Positions 48,301 through 56,340 of a stretch of DNA of 64,000 bases are shown piece after piece. Location of the stretch: contig JAFREQ010000014.1 in assembly GCA_025331565.1 (NCBI GenBank), positions 7,272,501-7,336,500 on the forward strand, given 5' to 3'. Origin of the DNA: Holacanthus passer. Taxonomy: Eukaryota; Chordata; Actinopteri; Pomacanthidae. Position numbers and translations under genes: made by a program. Within the stretch, counting starts at the first letter, position 1. Every line of letters begins with the position of its first letter. The notes under the pieces were generated by a model. It was not told the origin of the DNA. It worked only from the letters and a program-made list of their open reading frames with translations, and searched no databases.

Positions 48301-51300
48301 TTCGCAATCGATAATCAGACTGTCTGCATCTGAGCAGCCAGCAATAATAAAGGCTTACAGCCAGACACCGAGGCCTTGTTTGAGACTGAGCTCTCGTTCC
48401 ATTACGGGGTTGTTTGTGCTTCCTGCAGGTGGGGCGAGAATCAGCCGATGAGCCATTTGTCAGTCTGTGAAGTCACTCCAAGTACATCTATCAACCACTG
48501 AGTCCACAGCTAAAACCTCAACGTAACATAGTCAGATCTGTTTTCGTGCAAGCTATGATGCACGAGGAGATGGAATATTGTATTTGTTATGTCAAAGGCA
48601 AATTGAATGATCAAAAAAATCCAAACAGGCACCACCTTTAGATGGTATATCTAACAGTAATACATATGAGGGATCAACACCATGAGGCTTCATTATAAGC
48701 TGAAATGCTCAAGAAGAAGAGCAAGAAATGCAGAAAGCAAATTATCCTTTGAAGTTACTCTGACATTTTCAGCAAACAAATGCAGATTTGTATACATGCA
48801 GAGGAAGCCCAGAAACCTTTTTCATTGTCTAAATTGTTGCTATAAATGCAAATGTGAAAAATAAATTTTACAGAGCTCCTTTATACCCACAGCAATCAGT
48901 GTCACTGTCGTCACTGTTTATTTTATCAGCTGTTCATATTAAGTTCGAATGTATGTTTTGATCATGATTATTTATTGTTTGCTAAATTCCAGATTAAGTG
49001 ATCAACAGATGACTTATCCAGCTATGAACGACAAACACAAGATAAGAGCTTTACTTTGTTTGAATCTTTAATGGTGTCAAAGAACAGATACCCTTTTGTC
49101 TCGGAGGGAAAATCATCACTGAACAAATGTATTTACATTGCAGCCAGAGGATATATGCATGAATGCATAATGAATTACAGTGACTTGGATTATTATTCTA
49201 TCACTTGGTCTGTTACTTAATACAGTTCTTTAAGTTATTATATTTACATATTTATTCCGTCTTTTTATATTTAGATTAGAAAATATCTTCATATTCACAT
49301 TAGAAAATATCGGCAAATATGACGACAGGATTGTTTCAGTTCAAACTTTTTTTTTTTTTTGCTCACATGAGTGACTGTGTAGCTGAAACACCAGACTATG
49401 TTGAAAATTGAGCATTTTCAACAAGTATATTTGAATATAAACATATCCCTAACCTTAAATAACATTAAACATTTCCCAAACGTTCAAGATTTTGTACAAA
49501 CTCTGCATATTGAATTCATTGCTGACTTGTTTCTTTTGAGCTTATGACACCTGCATTGTCTACACTAGCTTGCAGTCTTCTTCTTCAGTCCTTCTCCTCT
49601 TTGTCAGTCACACTGCTATTACAGCACATTACCACCGCCAACTGTCGATATGCACCGCCGCTCCCTGCAGCTGGCACCATCATCTATCACCACACCTCTG
49701 CCTCTCAGAGCGCGAGCAGGTAGAGCACAAAATACAAACATAACAATGCTATACAGCGCCGCCTGTGGTCAAAAGCTCATTTGACTCCTTGCTGCTATCT
49801 ATCATCCTGCCAAAAAAAAACCCTCTCCGCGTCTCTCTGCACAACTTTCAACGTTGTCGACAGAAGAAATGACCACATTTAAGTGCAGCATTTCAGAGAT
49901 GACCCGCTGCCACAGATGTAAAGATTGTAACTGTGTCATACAAGCTGTTACAGCACAGCATTTGTTTTAAACACAAAAAATCTGACTTACCTAGATCAGT
50001 CTCCAGCTCCTCCGTATGTATCCCTTCTTCTCCAAGATGAAAGCAGGATGAAACAAAGAAAACAAAATGAAGAATAGAAAAAGAGATGGACAGCAGAGGA
50101 GAGGCGGGTTGGGGATGGAGGTATCGAGAGCAAATAAAGGGTGAAGTGACAGTCCAGAGAGAGGCAAACAGGGAAACACCTTAGTTTCAAAACTGACATT
50201 TACAGGATAAAACAATATCCACATAAAAACCTGACCAATGAAGAGGTGCAGCGTGCCGATTTCAATATCACCACTTGATGGTGCAATTTAGCAGTCGGTG
50301 TTCTGAATTGTGAGCTAGTCATCTCTCATTTGAAAGTTATCATAACATTCCTTGTTTATTTGTCATTTTTCATGTGATCATTGTGAAAGAAAACAAAATA
50401 CAAGTAGAACACAGCAAATCAACAACATCTTGCGAACAAAAACAAATCAAAAGTTTTTTTTTAAATTTGACAGGAACTACATAATTGAATAATGTCACTA
50501 CTCAGTACACAAGAGGAGCATAATATATGAGCCCTCATGCACAACCTACTGATTCCTAAACCACTACATAGAGATATGAAAGTACACTTCTTATATAAAT
50601 GATGTGTAGCAGCTTACCATCGTCGTCACACTCTTCCAGAGGCCTGGAGGCTTTGTCTCTACACCGAGGATCCAGCCATGATGTGGTCTTTGTGTTGTGG
50701 CTGCAAGGAAACAAACAAGACAACAGAACAATTCAACACAGGCCGTCAAACCCGACATATAAAAGCACAGCAGGGGTTGCATGAATGCATCAATAAGAAT
50801 TAGAAAGTAAACAGTGTGAGCAAAGTTTATAGAGGACAACAGGCTGCACAGACAAATGAGAAGAATAACAAAGCGACACAGGCAACAATAAACAACCTGA
50901 CTTTACCCTCTATTGTTAAACAAGAACAAACTGTAATTCAGTGAGAGCAGAAATGAACATACAAGCTCTGATAATACACAGCCATGTCCTGGTGGTGTGC
51001 CTTTGCCGTGCTGCAGAGAGGACAGAGAGGTGGAGGTAGTCAGGTGATCATGTGATCTCCTTTAGAGATCGGGACATGCAGGGATTAACAGGAAAGCAGT
51101 GGCACCCAGGGGGCTGGGCAGGTTGGCTGGGGAGAGGCCTAAAAACCAAATCATGGGGGGGAAGACAAGCCACTGGACGAACAAAAGGGATAATAGTGCA
51201 GGTAAAATACAGAAAACAACTATGGTATGAGCTATGGTGAGATTATTCAGGCAGTGCAATGAGTGTGTGCAGCAGATCGAACTGCGAAGAGCTGCAGCTT

Positions 51301-54300
51301 GTTGATACATACTCTATGAAGTAAAGCTCTCCGTTCTCAGTGTAGGCCATCTCCCAGTTCTCAGGCAGCGGCCCGAGCGGGTCTTCCGGAGAGACCTGCG
51401 GCTCTGCGAGGGTCTGCTGCCCGCTGTCCGAGGTGGAGGTGGCCGCATTGTTCAGACCACAGGATGGAGCATTGTCACGCGCGGGGTACGGCCGGAGGAT
51501 GCCGCCGCGGCTCTCGTCCTGGTCGTTAGGGTTGCCTGTGCACAACAAAGGAGAGGGGAAGAGGCTACGCACTAAGGAACCTGGGTAACACAACGAACAC
51601 AGAACAACAAAAACACCAAAACAAAAAGAAACAAAAACACAGTTTATGTCGCATGCATGCATGAAAAAACTAGATGCAATAAGCAGACATGCTCACTCTG
51701 GATACTCTTTAGCACATATCATGCAACTTTAACTACAGCAAACACTTCCCCTTCCCCCTATGTGAAGTTTGGCTCCCGCCCATTTCTAGTGTACTGAAAG
51801 GGCCCCAGGAATATGCTAATTCTTTCAACAGCAGTCTTTCCCAAACTCTTTTTGACCCCCACCCTGTTTTTACCTCTCTACCCATAAGCCTCATTCTCCT
51901 AAAGCTCGCTACCCCAACCCCCCATCCTCACTCATCCCCCCCCTCAGTTCTGGCCCAATGTTCTCCACCACTTCCGTGGGCTTTTCAGGGTTGATCAAAT
52001 GCTAATTCAACACTCTGGCAGCCTGGCAGGGGGACACAGAGAGGGCATAGATTCACATAGAGAGAGAGAAAAAAAAACACACCATCTCTTGCACTCAGGA
52101 TCGAGCTCAAAAAGGAGAGAGGAGAAGGTGGGAAAGGCTTTGGTATAAAATGTATTACAGCACTGATTCACATGCAGATTACAATTTTGCTGAGAAATAT
52201 GTGGCATGAAAATACTATTATCACCTGAGGCAGAAACTATTAACACTTGATGTTCACACGCCGGAGGGAATTTAATGAGCAAAGGCAATAAAAGTGAAAA
52301 AAAAAAATAAGACACAGGTAGGCAGGGATGTGTGGCCTGTAGCACGGAGAGAGAGTGGTGAATCTTGTGAGTGTAGCCTGCAATCTACTTCCTGCCTCAC
52401 TGCGCCCCTCCTCACAGGCAGGTGGCAGTGTTTGGAGGCTGACAGAAAAAAAAAGGAATCAGCATCACAAAGACATGATGTAACCGCCAGACACCGAGCG
52501 GCGTACAGCAGAGGAGAGGATCACAAACATACACAGCAATCACACACATGTATACACATATACACATGAGGCGCTCCTGAGAGGAAACACGGCGCTGATG
52601 GAGGAGACTACACATGCACGGACGAAGAGAGCTGCAGAAACTTCAGAGGCCGGAGAGGTGCAACTGCGCCCTCACCTGTAAAACTGTTGTTCATTTCCGT
52701 GGCCTGGTCGTCATCATCGTCGTCAGCAGGCAGTACTCTGGCGTTTTGCATGTCATTGTAGGACTTGGTGCGCTTTGGGGTGGACTGCTGGGAGCCTGCA
52801 TCACTGAGAATCACTGTCCCAATGATGGGCTGCCTCGGCGGCTTGGGGGTCCCATAATAGTTACCTAGGCAACAAGAAGACATTAGCATGCTTGAGAGAG
52901 AGAGAGAGACACAGAAGGAAGGAGAAGGAGAGGCCGAGAGACGGAGAGGAAGCCGGGGATGAAAAACAGGCAGTGGATCTGTGAGAGCTCCTAATCTTAC
53001 ACCGAGAGGAAAGCTGGATCACAATGTGACCGCAAATGGTGGAAATAAGCAGCTGGTGGGAAGCAAAACGGTTCTGGTTTGTGTTTGAGGCTGCAGAGCT
53101 GTATTATCTGGACTCTGAAAGCACACTGAGCATAAAACAAAAGGAGCAGCTCACAACACACAGCTTGATTTAACAGCTTTTTCAGACTGACACTGTTTTT
53201 TGTCAGTGGTGCAAACAGAGAATTCATCAAGGCTTTTTTCTGGCGTGGAACAAATCATGAATCCATATATCCTTTGAAAGTATGAGAGGAAGTGGGTCCC
53301 CAGTGAACTCGAGGTATAATGCATACCATATAACAGTAACATTAAAGGAGTAGTTCAACAGTTTAGGAAATACATTTATTCAGTTTGTTGCAGAGATGAG
53401 ACGATCAATATCTACTTTTGGTATCTACTATCTTTGTTTTTATTCTTATTTATTCAGTCCCATTCATTTTCTAACCTTTGCTTTTGCTGTGCTCATGTCC
53501 CTTTTAGCCTTTTTCTCATTTTATCTGCCTTTTCTGGTTGTATTTTTTCTATGCAAAGTGTTTGTCTAACATTGCTAAGAAAAGTGCTATATACATTATA
53601 TATGACACATTATTACTTTTATCTGTTGGTTCAATATGAAGCTGTAGCTGCAATCAGCTAAGCATAAAGACTTGAAACAGCTAACCCAGCTCTGTCCATA
53701 GGTCACAAAATCCATCCACCAGCCACCTAAATTTCACTATGTTGTATGTCTCATGTTGTGTCTTATGTCTGTTATTTGCTTAGTCTGTTCAAAGAAAGTA
53801 AGAGCAACCAAATTTTCCAAAAACGCAGTCAAAAATTGAAGCCATGAATTGCATGTCATCTCCCCTCATTTCCTGTCAAAATTTCTACTGGTTAGTATTA
53901 AATAAAAAAGACATAATCTCCCAAAAATGCACCGCAAGAATGTGAGAACAATTACAAGGTACATACAATCAAATCTGTCTCCACATAGTCACATGTCCAT
54001 AAAAACCCAGAGTTAGTTATGAATCAATAATCCTGTCTTTCTGTGGTTGTCTGGATGGCCTCAGACTCCTGTGGACAGGTATTTGACATTGTCTGCGTGA
54101 AAGGGAGAAACGTGCCAGCACACAGCAGAACCTGTGCCAAGCAGATTAATGTCGTAACATTCTCTCCCGGCCGCGCGCACATGATCACACAATCGCACAC
54201 AGACGCGCACACACGAATTAGACTTAGACGCACGGGCTCGCAAACAAACGCGCCATACGCAAAAGACACACATCCGCCCACGCGCACGTGCACACATGTT

Positions 54301-54691
54301 AACACGCACACAGGTTTGTGTCAGTATGAGACTTAGCGCTGCACAACACTGTCCTAATCAGAGTGAGAGGGGCAGATGTGGAGTGACCTGCTGTCTCCTG
54401 GATGCATCTCCCCCCATCATGCACAGTCTAATCGGAATCAACTGAGTGCACAGTCTTACAGGCCGCCTGCATGTAGGAAAAAAAGAAACGTTCATGCTCT
54501 CTGTATCCGTGGAGAATCGGGACACCTGCGCTGTCACGACTGTCGGTTACAATCACTGTGGTCATCCTCACCTTCATATGTTCCTATTTCCAGTAGTGTG
54601 CCGCTCTCCTCAAGCTCTAGGAAGTCCTCCACAGACAGGAAGTTGTAATCCACCCCTGGGACCTCTCCGTCTCGAGGGGGGCGGGTCGTAC
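17184..54691 (-). CDS. magi1: MAGI-1 scaffold protein, 3' part of the gene (21 coding exons in window, 5' end missing)
   Basis: Membrane-associated guanylate kinase, WW and PDZ domain protein 1, a multidomain scaffold at tight/adherens junctions and synapses. The reconstructed partial product of about 1,450 residues contains, in order, the C-terminal part of the catalytically inactive GuK-like domain (about 1-75), WW1 (about 156-190), WW2 (219-250), a Gln tract, PDZ2 (about 325-405), PDZ3 (about 495-577), PDZ4 (676-755), PDZ5 (about 840-938), PDZ6 (990-1075) and a basic Ser/Arg-rich tail. Every PDZ has a GFGF carboxylate-binding loop. The end PKDLSI resembles the STDLSI end of human MAGI1, and stretches such as SSNASLLTNAEKIATITTTH are recalled as identical to human MAGI1, separating it from MAGI2 and MAGI3. 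Coding pieces: 54572-54691, 52676-52864, 51313-51535, 50618-50700, 49991-50029, 47040-47097, 46757-46857, 45063-45185, 44060-44245, 42084-42695, 34780-34814, 31791-32046, 28197-28288, 27171-27366, 26758-27059, 23493-23696, 22134-22221, 21983-22043, 20124-20267, 19865-20003, 17184-18289. Which teleost paralog (a or b) is unknown. Confidence 0.96.
18290..19864 (-). other. magi1 intron 20
   Basis: Between PDZ6 and the terminal exon. Contains the alternative exon at 19197. The rest shows no feature beyond A/G-rich stretches. Confidence 0.85.
18923..19197 (-). CDS. magi1: magi1 alternative exon after PDZ6 (MRNDKMGEPCFYLMG segment)
   Basis: A strong acceptor (CCTCCTCTCTCCAG) at 19198 is followed by sequence which, joined to exon 20 in phase, reads PEYAMMAPHLAVGTMRNDK and MGEPCFYLMGQNQTT. 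From memory this matches an alternative segment of mammalian MAGI1 (RNEKLGEPCFYLMGHNQ type) and is related to a MAGI2 segment at the same place. Conserved coding covers about 19103-19197. Beyond that, the frame continues without recognisable similarity to a stop at 18923-18925, so the exon may be an alternative terminal exon. As a cassette it needs a donor near 19100, and only weak GT sites are visible (for example GTTTGT or GTAGCC). The left boundary is therefore uncertain. Confidence 0.75.
19865..20003 (-). CDS. magi1: magi1 window exon 20: second half of PDZ6
   Basis: Acceptor TTGTTTTAG, donor TATG|GTAGGT. Encodes VGDEILEINGESTKNMKHSR through LVLKRGDGSVPEY. The 1-nt overhang can join either the long terminal exon (PEYDGSSDG) or the alternative exon at 19197 (PEYAMMAP). 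Confidence 0.97.
20124..20267 (-). CDS. magi1: magi1 window exon 19: first half of PDZ6
   Basis: 144 nt, phase 0 at both ends. Acceptor CTGTCTCACAG, donor GAGG|GTATGA. Encodes DAEFYSVDLERDSKGFGFSL and REYNMDLYVLRLAEDGAAV, with the GFGF loop of PDZ6. Confidence 0.97.
20268..21982 (-). other. magi1 intron 18
   Basis: Holds a possible DNA-element copy (about 20735-21300). No further exon recognised. Confidence 0.8.
20735..21300. repeat. Possible DNA-element copy with GGTTGGT/AACCAAG ends
   Basis: Left part CGGTTGGTTAATTGGTTGGT, right part AATTTCAGTCAACCAAGACC, approximately inverted. In magi1 intron 18. No TSD resolved; tentative. Confidence 0.35.
21983..22043 (-). CDS. magi1: magi1 window exon 18: 61-nt Pro-rich linker exon
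   Basis: Acceptor GTCTTTTAAAG, donor ACAG|GTAAGA. Encodes NNSKSKGAPPPPPTQTQTTQ after completing an Arg codon with exon 17. Low conservation, but splice phase with both neighbours is exact. Confidence 0.88.
22134..22221 (-). CDS. magi1: magi1 window exon 17: conserved linker after PDZ5
   Basis: Acceptor GATTCTTTCCAG, donor CCCG|GTAAGA. Encodes SSNASLLTNAEKIATITTTH and TPQQSTEP, a segment diagnostic of MAGI1. Followed by a 90-nt intron. Confidence 0.95.
22222..23492 (-). other. magi1 intron 16
   Basis: No repeat or exon recognised. Confidence 0.8.
23493..23696 (-). CDS. magi1: magi1 window exon 16: main part of PDZ5
   Basis: Donor GATG|GTAAGG. Encodes [20 protein letters not shown] through VSLRIIPGD, nearly identical to MAGI1 of other vertebrates. 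The acceptor AACAAAAG has an unusually poor pyrimidine tract; phase (Ala split G|CC) supports it. A Cys replaces the Gly I recall after Val-Asn in the family (AVNCCSI instead of AVNGCSI). Confidence 0.93.
23697..26757 (-). other. magi1 intron 15
   Basis: Contains a repeat-free block at about 25015-25600 of possible regulatory character. No additional exon recognised. Confidence 0.75.
26758..27059 (-). CDS. magi1: magi1 window exon 15: linker and start of PDZ5, apparent 1-nt frameshift
   Basis: Acceptor CTTCCCGCTGCCAG, donor TTTG|GTAAGT. The phase entering from exon 14 reads SKGEGDVPPSPASSHHSS and then LTEGKRTP, as in MAGI1 of other vertebrates. The conserved continuation QGSQNSLNTVSSGSG and the PDZ5 start NEGFGFVIVSSVSRP lie in the next frame. 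One base is missing near 26960-26969 (CCCC next to TGGGGG on the plus strand). The exon is 302 nt where 303 would keep frame. Using the internal acceptor at 26997 instead gives a 240-nt exon fully in frame with exons 14 and 16. Confidence 0.9.
27171..27366 (-). CDS. magi1: magi1 window exon 14: rest of PDZ4
   Basis: Acceptor TTGCCTTTTCCAG, donor GGAG|GTGATG. Encodes IYIGHIVKYGAADEDGRLRS through GHVNLTVRRKSPGYG, including the helix alpha-B segment SHQLVVQLM. Separated from exon 15 by an intron of only 111 nt. Confidence 0.96.
27367..28196 (-). other. magi1 intron 13
   Basis: Nothing recognised. Confidence 0.8.
28197..28288 (-). CDS. magi1: magi1 window exon 13: start of PDZ4
   Basis: Acceptor TTGTGTATTTCAG, donor ACCT|GTAAGT. 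Encodes PDCQEQDIFLWRKDTGFGFR and ILGGNEPGEP, with the GFGF loop of PDZ4. Confidence 0.96.
29005..29215 (+). repeat. Dispersed repeat fragment (CAGTGGGCTTTACAGTGTAC type)
   Basis: Contains CTTTTATATAACCTAAAATC, GACCCCCGAGTCAGGT, a C-run, AAAAAATGGAAGAGACCTCA and GGACAGACAGACATGCAATA, the fixed block order of a fish retroelement 3' region. Single copy here, so identification rests on memory. Confidence 0.5.
31235..31415 (+). repeat. Dispersed repeat (TTAGCTTAGCATAAAG family)
   Basis: Contains GGTTAGCTTAGCTTAGCATA and AAGGCTGGAAACAGGAGGAA. A relative lies at 53345-53735. Known to me as a common percomorph repeat; class uncertain. Confidence 0.6.
31791..32046 (-). CDS. magi1: magi1 window exon 12: Ser/Pro-rich linker before PDZ4
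   Basis: Acceptor CTGTCCACCCAG preceded by about 240 bp of pyrimidine-rich intron (in gene sense), donor CGAC|GTGAGT. Encodes HQLERKDSQSSSQHS at its start and KKPDPFKIWAQSRSMYESR at its end, both conserved in MAGI1. A second in-frame acceptor six bases on (start 32040) is possible. Human MAGI1 can carry an extra segment after this point; no counterpart was recognised here. Confidence 0.93.
32050..32290 (+). repeat. GA-rich (purine) low-complexity tract
   Basis: Runs of GA/GAGG on the plus strand. In magi1 sense this is an extended CT tract directly upstream of exon 12. Confidence 0.9.
34725..34754 (+). repeat. (CA)n microsatellite
   Basis: 30-base CA run starting about 25 bp from the exon 11 donor, inside intron 11. 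Confidence 0.95.
34780..34814 (-). CDS. magi1: magi1 window exon 11: 35-nt micro-exon
   Basis: Acceptor GATGTTTTGCAG behind a strong pyrimidine tract, donor GGTG|GTGAGT. Encodes VVPAKRSPKLV, joining LVQRG to HQLERKDSQSSSQHS. Human MAGI1 has a similar PKKSPKS-type segment here. Found by phase and position rather than by length. Confidence 0.85.
36310..36333 (+). repeat. (CT)n microsatellite
   Basis: Uninterrupted CT run. Confidence 0.95.
38354..38391 (+). repeat. Perfect 19-bp tandem duplication
   Basis: AGAAGGTTAAGGTAATAAT occurs twice back to back. Confidence 0.9.
39590..39815 (+). repeat. Copy of GCTGCAAC dispersed repeat family (magi1 intron 10)
   Basis: Contains TGTGAAAAATGTCCATCAT, AATTTCCCAGAATACAAGGT, GTCTTCAAATAGTTTGTTTT and ACCAACAGAACAAAG, the usual order of blocks. 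Confidence 0.64.
40991..41029 (+). repeat. (CT)n microsatellite with CG interruptions
   Basis: CT run interrupted twice by CG. Confidence 0.95.
42084..42695 (-). CDS. magi1: magi1 window exon 10: rest of PDZ2, linker and all of PDZ3
   Basis: 612 nt, acceptor TTCCTTGGTGCAG, donor AGAG|GTATGT. Starts GDVIVSVNDTIVLGYTHAQ (end of PDZ2), then the conserved linker [20 protein letters not shown], then PDZ3 with KGFGFTIADS and ending EVTMLVQRG. The second longest coding exon in the window. Confidence 0.97.
42696..44059 (-). other. magi1 intron 9
   Basis: A degenerate SINE-like fragment at about 42885. Otherwise nothing recognised. Confidence 0.8.
42885..43000 (+). repeat. Degenerate SINE-like fragment
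   Basis: GCATGCTGGGATACGATCCA followed by CCCCTGCAATCCTGAA resembles the GCTGGGATAGGCTCCAG..CGACCCTGAAC block of common fish SINE-like repeats, diverged. Confidence 0.35.
44060..44245 (-). CDS. magi1: magi1 window exon 9: first part of PDZ2
   Basis: Acceptor GCTCTGCAG, donor ACAG|GTGCAG. Encodes GKPFFTRNPAELKGTF, then the PDZ2 start with RGFGFTVVGGDEPDEF and LDGPAAVDGKMETG. GFGF is the ligand carboxylate-binding loop. Confidence 0.96.
44246..45062 (-). other. magi1 intron 8
   Basis: About 40 percent is transposon copy 2. Confidence 0.8.
44680..45004 (-). mobile_element. Non-autonomous DNA transposon copy 2, in magi1 intron 8
   Basis: Begins ACCCCAATTCCAAAAAAGTT and ends CCCAACTTTCAGGGTTGT (inverted termini). 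The interior (TCATGATTGGGTATGAAAGG, CACCTGTTTGGATCATTCCA) is the reverse complement of copy 1 at about 13690-13880. Shorter than copy 1. Ends about 60 bp from exon 8. Confidence 0.68.
45063..45185 (-). CDS. magi1: magi1 window exon 8: Pro-rich linker before PDZ2
   Basis: Acceptor TTGTGTTTGTACAG, donor AAAC|GTAAAT. Encodes WIEEHSSAAAPLANYAPNH and a Pro-rich end (VPPTLPPGPAGVK). Little conserved beyond WIEEHS, but the phase fits both neighbours. A DNA-transposon copy ends about 60 bp from its donor and a (CA)n run lies about 15 bp upstream of its acceptor. Confidence 0.85.
45186..46756 (-). other. magi1 intron 7
   Basis: CA run next to exon 8 and an imperfect near-tandem repeat of AGCTCTATATTAGTA at 46510-46550. 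No exon recognised. Confidence 0.8.
45201..45222 (+). repeat. (CA)n microsatellite next to magi1 exon 8
   Basis: Lies about 15 bp upstream (gene sense) of the exon 8 acceptor, where a pyrimidine tract is expected; in gene sense it reads (TG)n. Confidence 0.95.
46757..46857 (-). CDS. magi1: magi1 window exon 7: second half of WW2 and Gln tract
   Basis: Acceptor TTTGTCTGCCTCAG, donor GAAG|GTGAGC. Encodes HINRKTQYENPVLEARRRK followed by six consecutive CAG-encoded Gln and PQPPE. The second WW Trp is Tyr, as usual for MAGI WW2. Mammalian MAGI1 also has a polymorphic Gln tract here. Confidence 0.95.
47040..47097 (-). CDS. magi1: magi1 window exon 6: first half of WW2
   Basis: 58 nt, acceptor TTCTGTATTTCAG, donor TAGA|GTAAGT. 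Encodes LPPGWERIEDPVYGVYYV, the N-terminal half of WW2 with its signature Trp. Splits an Asp codon with exon 7. Confidence 0.95.
47098..49990 (-). other. magi1 intron 5
   Basis: AT-rich, nothing recognised. Confidence 0.8.
49991..50029 (-). CDS. magi1: magi1 window exon 5: 39-nt inter-WW micro-exon
   Basis: Donor CTAG|GTAAGT. Encodes EGIHTEELETDL between the WW domains, matching the conserved HTEEL segment of MAGI1. The acceptor is a tandem GAGAAG: starting at 50029 gives DDDEEGIH, starting at 50026 gives DDDEGIH. Both keep frame. Confidence 0.9.
   Translation of the reverse strand, partial: KKGYIRRSWRLI
50030..51312 (-). other. magi1 introns 4 and 3 (exon 4 at 50618-50700 between them)
   Basis: Short introns without recognisable features. 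Confidence 0.8.
50618..50700 (-). CDS. magi1: magi1 window exon 4: second half of WW1
   Basis: Acceptor CCTTGCAG, donor GATG|GTAAGC. Encodes HNTKTTSWLDPR, with the second signature Trp and the WW Pro, then RPLEECDDD. The phase joins exon 3 (FID|HNTK) exactly. Confidence 0.95.
51313..51535 (-). CDS. magi1: magi1 window exon 3: variable linker and first half of WW1
   Basis: Acceptor TTGTTGTGCACAG, donor TAGA|GTATGT. A divergent linker starting NPNDQDE is followed by GPLPENWEMAYTENGELYFI, the start of WW1 with its first signature Trp. Splits an Asp codon with exon 4. Confidence 0.94.
51536..52675 (-). other. magi1 intron 2
   Basis: Nothing recognised beyond short A-runs. Confidence 0.8.
52676..52864 (-). 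CDS. magi1: magi1 window exon 2: end of GuK-like domain and linker
   Basis: Acceptor TTGCCTAG, donor ACAG|GTGAGG, phase matches both neighbours. Begins GNYYGTPKPP and contains STPKRTKSYNDMQNA, both characteristic of MAGI1, followed by an acidic run of about six Asp and MNNSFTG. Confidence 0.95.
52865..54571 (-). other. magi1 intron 1 (of the window)
   Basis: Dispersed repeat at 53345-53735 and a CG/CA-rich low-complexity stretch at about 54165-54310. Confidence 0.8.
53345..53735 (+). repeat. Dispersed repeat (TTAGCTTAGCATAAAG family), with internal extra sequence
   Basis: Starts AAGGAGTAGTTCAACAGTTT and ends with AGCTAAGCATAAAGACTTGA and CAGCTCTGTCCATAGGTCAC. About 200 bp in the middle (about 53425-53625) do not match the family and may be an insertion. 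Confidence 0.55.
54572..54691 (-). CDS. magi1: magi1 window exon 1: GuK-like domain, central part
   Basis: Acceptor TTTGTCCTCAG, donor GAAG|GTGAGG. Encodes TTRPPRDGEVPGVDYNFLSV and on to EESGTLLEIGTYEG, the TTRxPR and DY..L core of the MAGUK guanylate-kinase fold. Enters with the last two bases of a Cys codon, so at least one more coding exon lies beyond the right edge. MAGI GuK domains lack kinase activity (family knowledge). Confidence 0.94.
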
Positions 54692-55909
54692 CTGAGGACA
54701 AAGAAAACAAAGTTCAGGCTGCTGCCAATAACCCGTTAAAATTCAAGTCACGTGCTTACAGTTGAAGGTGAAATCATATTTCCCCTCCTGGCGCAACCAC
54801 ATGTTCAATATTCTTCTTTCACAACTACCACACCAAGAAGCCCGTTAGTGTTAAAATGCAACATCCAAACATTGATTCTTGCTTTTTGAGATCACGACGG
54901 CCACGACGAAGGGTTTCCAAAGCAGTAAATGAGAGAGCTCTGTAATCAAGAGGGTGTGATTGTAATTCAGCACGGTGATTGGCAGCCGCGAATATTATGT
55001 CAGGAAATTAAATCGCGGGCTCGCAACCCCAGCTACGCCTCTGCCTCACGGGAGAGCGGCGCCCTGCCAAGTCGGACGATAAAACAAAGGTCACCTTAAG
55101 CAATAGTCGCGATACTGTTATTAATCCATCAATTTTCTTCATGGTGAGTCTGGAATTGTAAAATGCACCCACATAATAGTATTACAGTCGTTTTACTTAA
55201 GCTGTTATTGATTGTTAAAGCTGCATTGTTCCCTGTTACGACTGCAATGCTGAGCAGCCACGCTCGCTGCATTCTCAGCTGTTGTCAGCTTTAAGAGTGG
55301 CACAATAAAAGCTTTTCTGTCTGAGACAATATGAACCGGGCCTGATTCCTTTGTGTCGCTGCACCAGAGAAAACATGAGACAGTGAAACGATCAATCAAC
55401 AATAATAAAAAAACAATTACATTTTTTTTCCCTTGTTGGTCTTATTGCCCTACTGGAGTTAATGATTAGTTGCCTGTGTTGGTTTTACTTTGAACACTTT
55501 GTAGTAGGAAGCTGACACCAGACAATGGACGACAGGGGGCTATTGTTTCTTTACAAAAAGGAGATGAGATGACAGGCCAGATGGTTGACGGAAGTTGTGA
55601 CCCATCTGTCATCAGGACAGGAGTTTATATGTGCATACACTGTACATATATATATAGATAGATACACACATGGGGACAATGCATTTTCACACCAGTCTCA
55701 AGTGACAGACTCCAAACACAATGCCTCTTACTGGGTTTCAGCCATGGTAAAACATAAAGTAACTTCCTAGAAAAAGAAACAGCTACCTAACACATCAGCA
55801 CGCTAACATTTAATCATAAGCTCCAAACATGAACAGCTGAAGATGATGGCATTGTCATTTCTCCTTTGATTGTCATTAACCATTGTACTGGACTAATTAA
55901 AACTGGCAA

Positions 55910-56340
55910 CAGGTTCAAAGTCAGAGGATCGGCAAAGTGATCACAATTACTGCTGAGGTGGACATGAATATCTGCACCAAATTTCATCCGTCTAACAGCT
56001 GTCAAGACATTTTACTCAAAACCACAAATGTTAATCTGCTAGCGGTGAAAGAGGAAAGCGGGTCACCAAAGTCATTAGGCTTCACCCTTTGGCTACCATG
56101 AATGTCTGTACAAAATTTTATGCCAATCTATCAAGTAGGTGCTGAGATATTACAGAGGATAAGTGAAAACTTTTAATTCCTTCTGGTGGCACTGCAGGAA
56201 AAGTCAGGGGATCATCCAAATAATTTAGAGTCGCCCTCTGGGCACCATGAATATCTATACAAAATTACATCTCAGTTTGTCCAATTAGATATTTCAGTCT
56301 GAACTGCTGAACCCAATATTACCATCCCTAGATCCATCCA
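55910..56340 (+). repeat. Dispersed repeat with internal near-tandem units of about 100-150 bp
   Basis: The block GTCA.GGGATCACCAAAGTCA..AG is repeated three times with drift (about 55918, 56060, 56200), each followed by CACCATGAATATC-type text. Ends ACCATCCCTAGATCC. A related copy is at 61140-61345. Confidence 0.6.

Noticed and set aside
53997..54336. Frames over the CG/CA-rich stretch near 54200
   Set aside because: Low-complexity repeat translation without conserved content.
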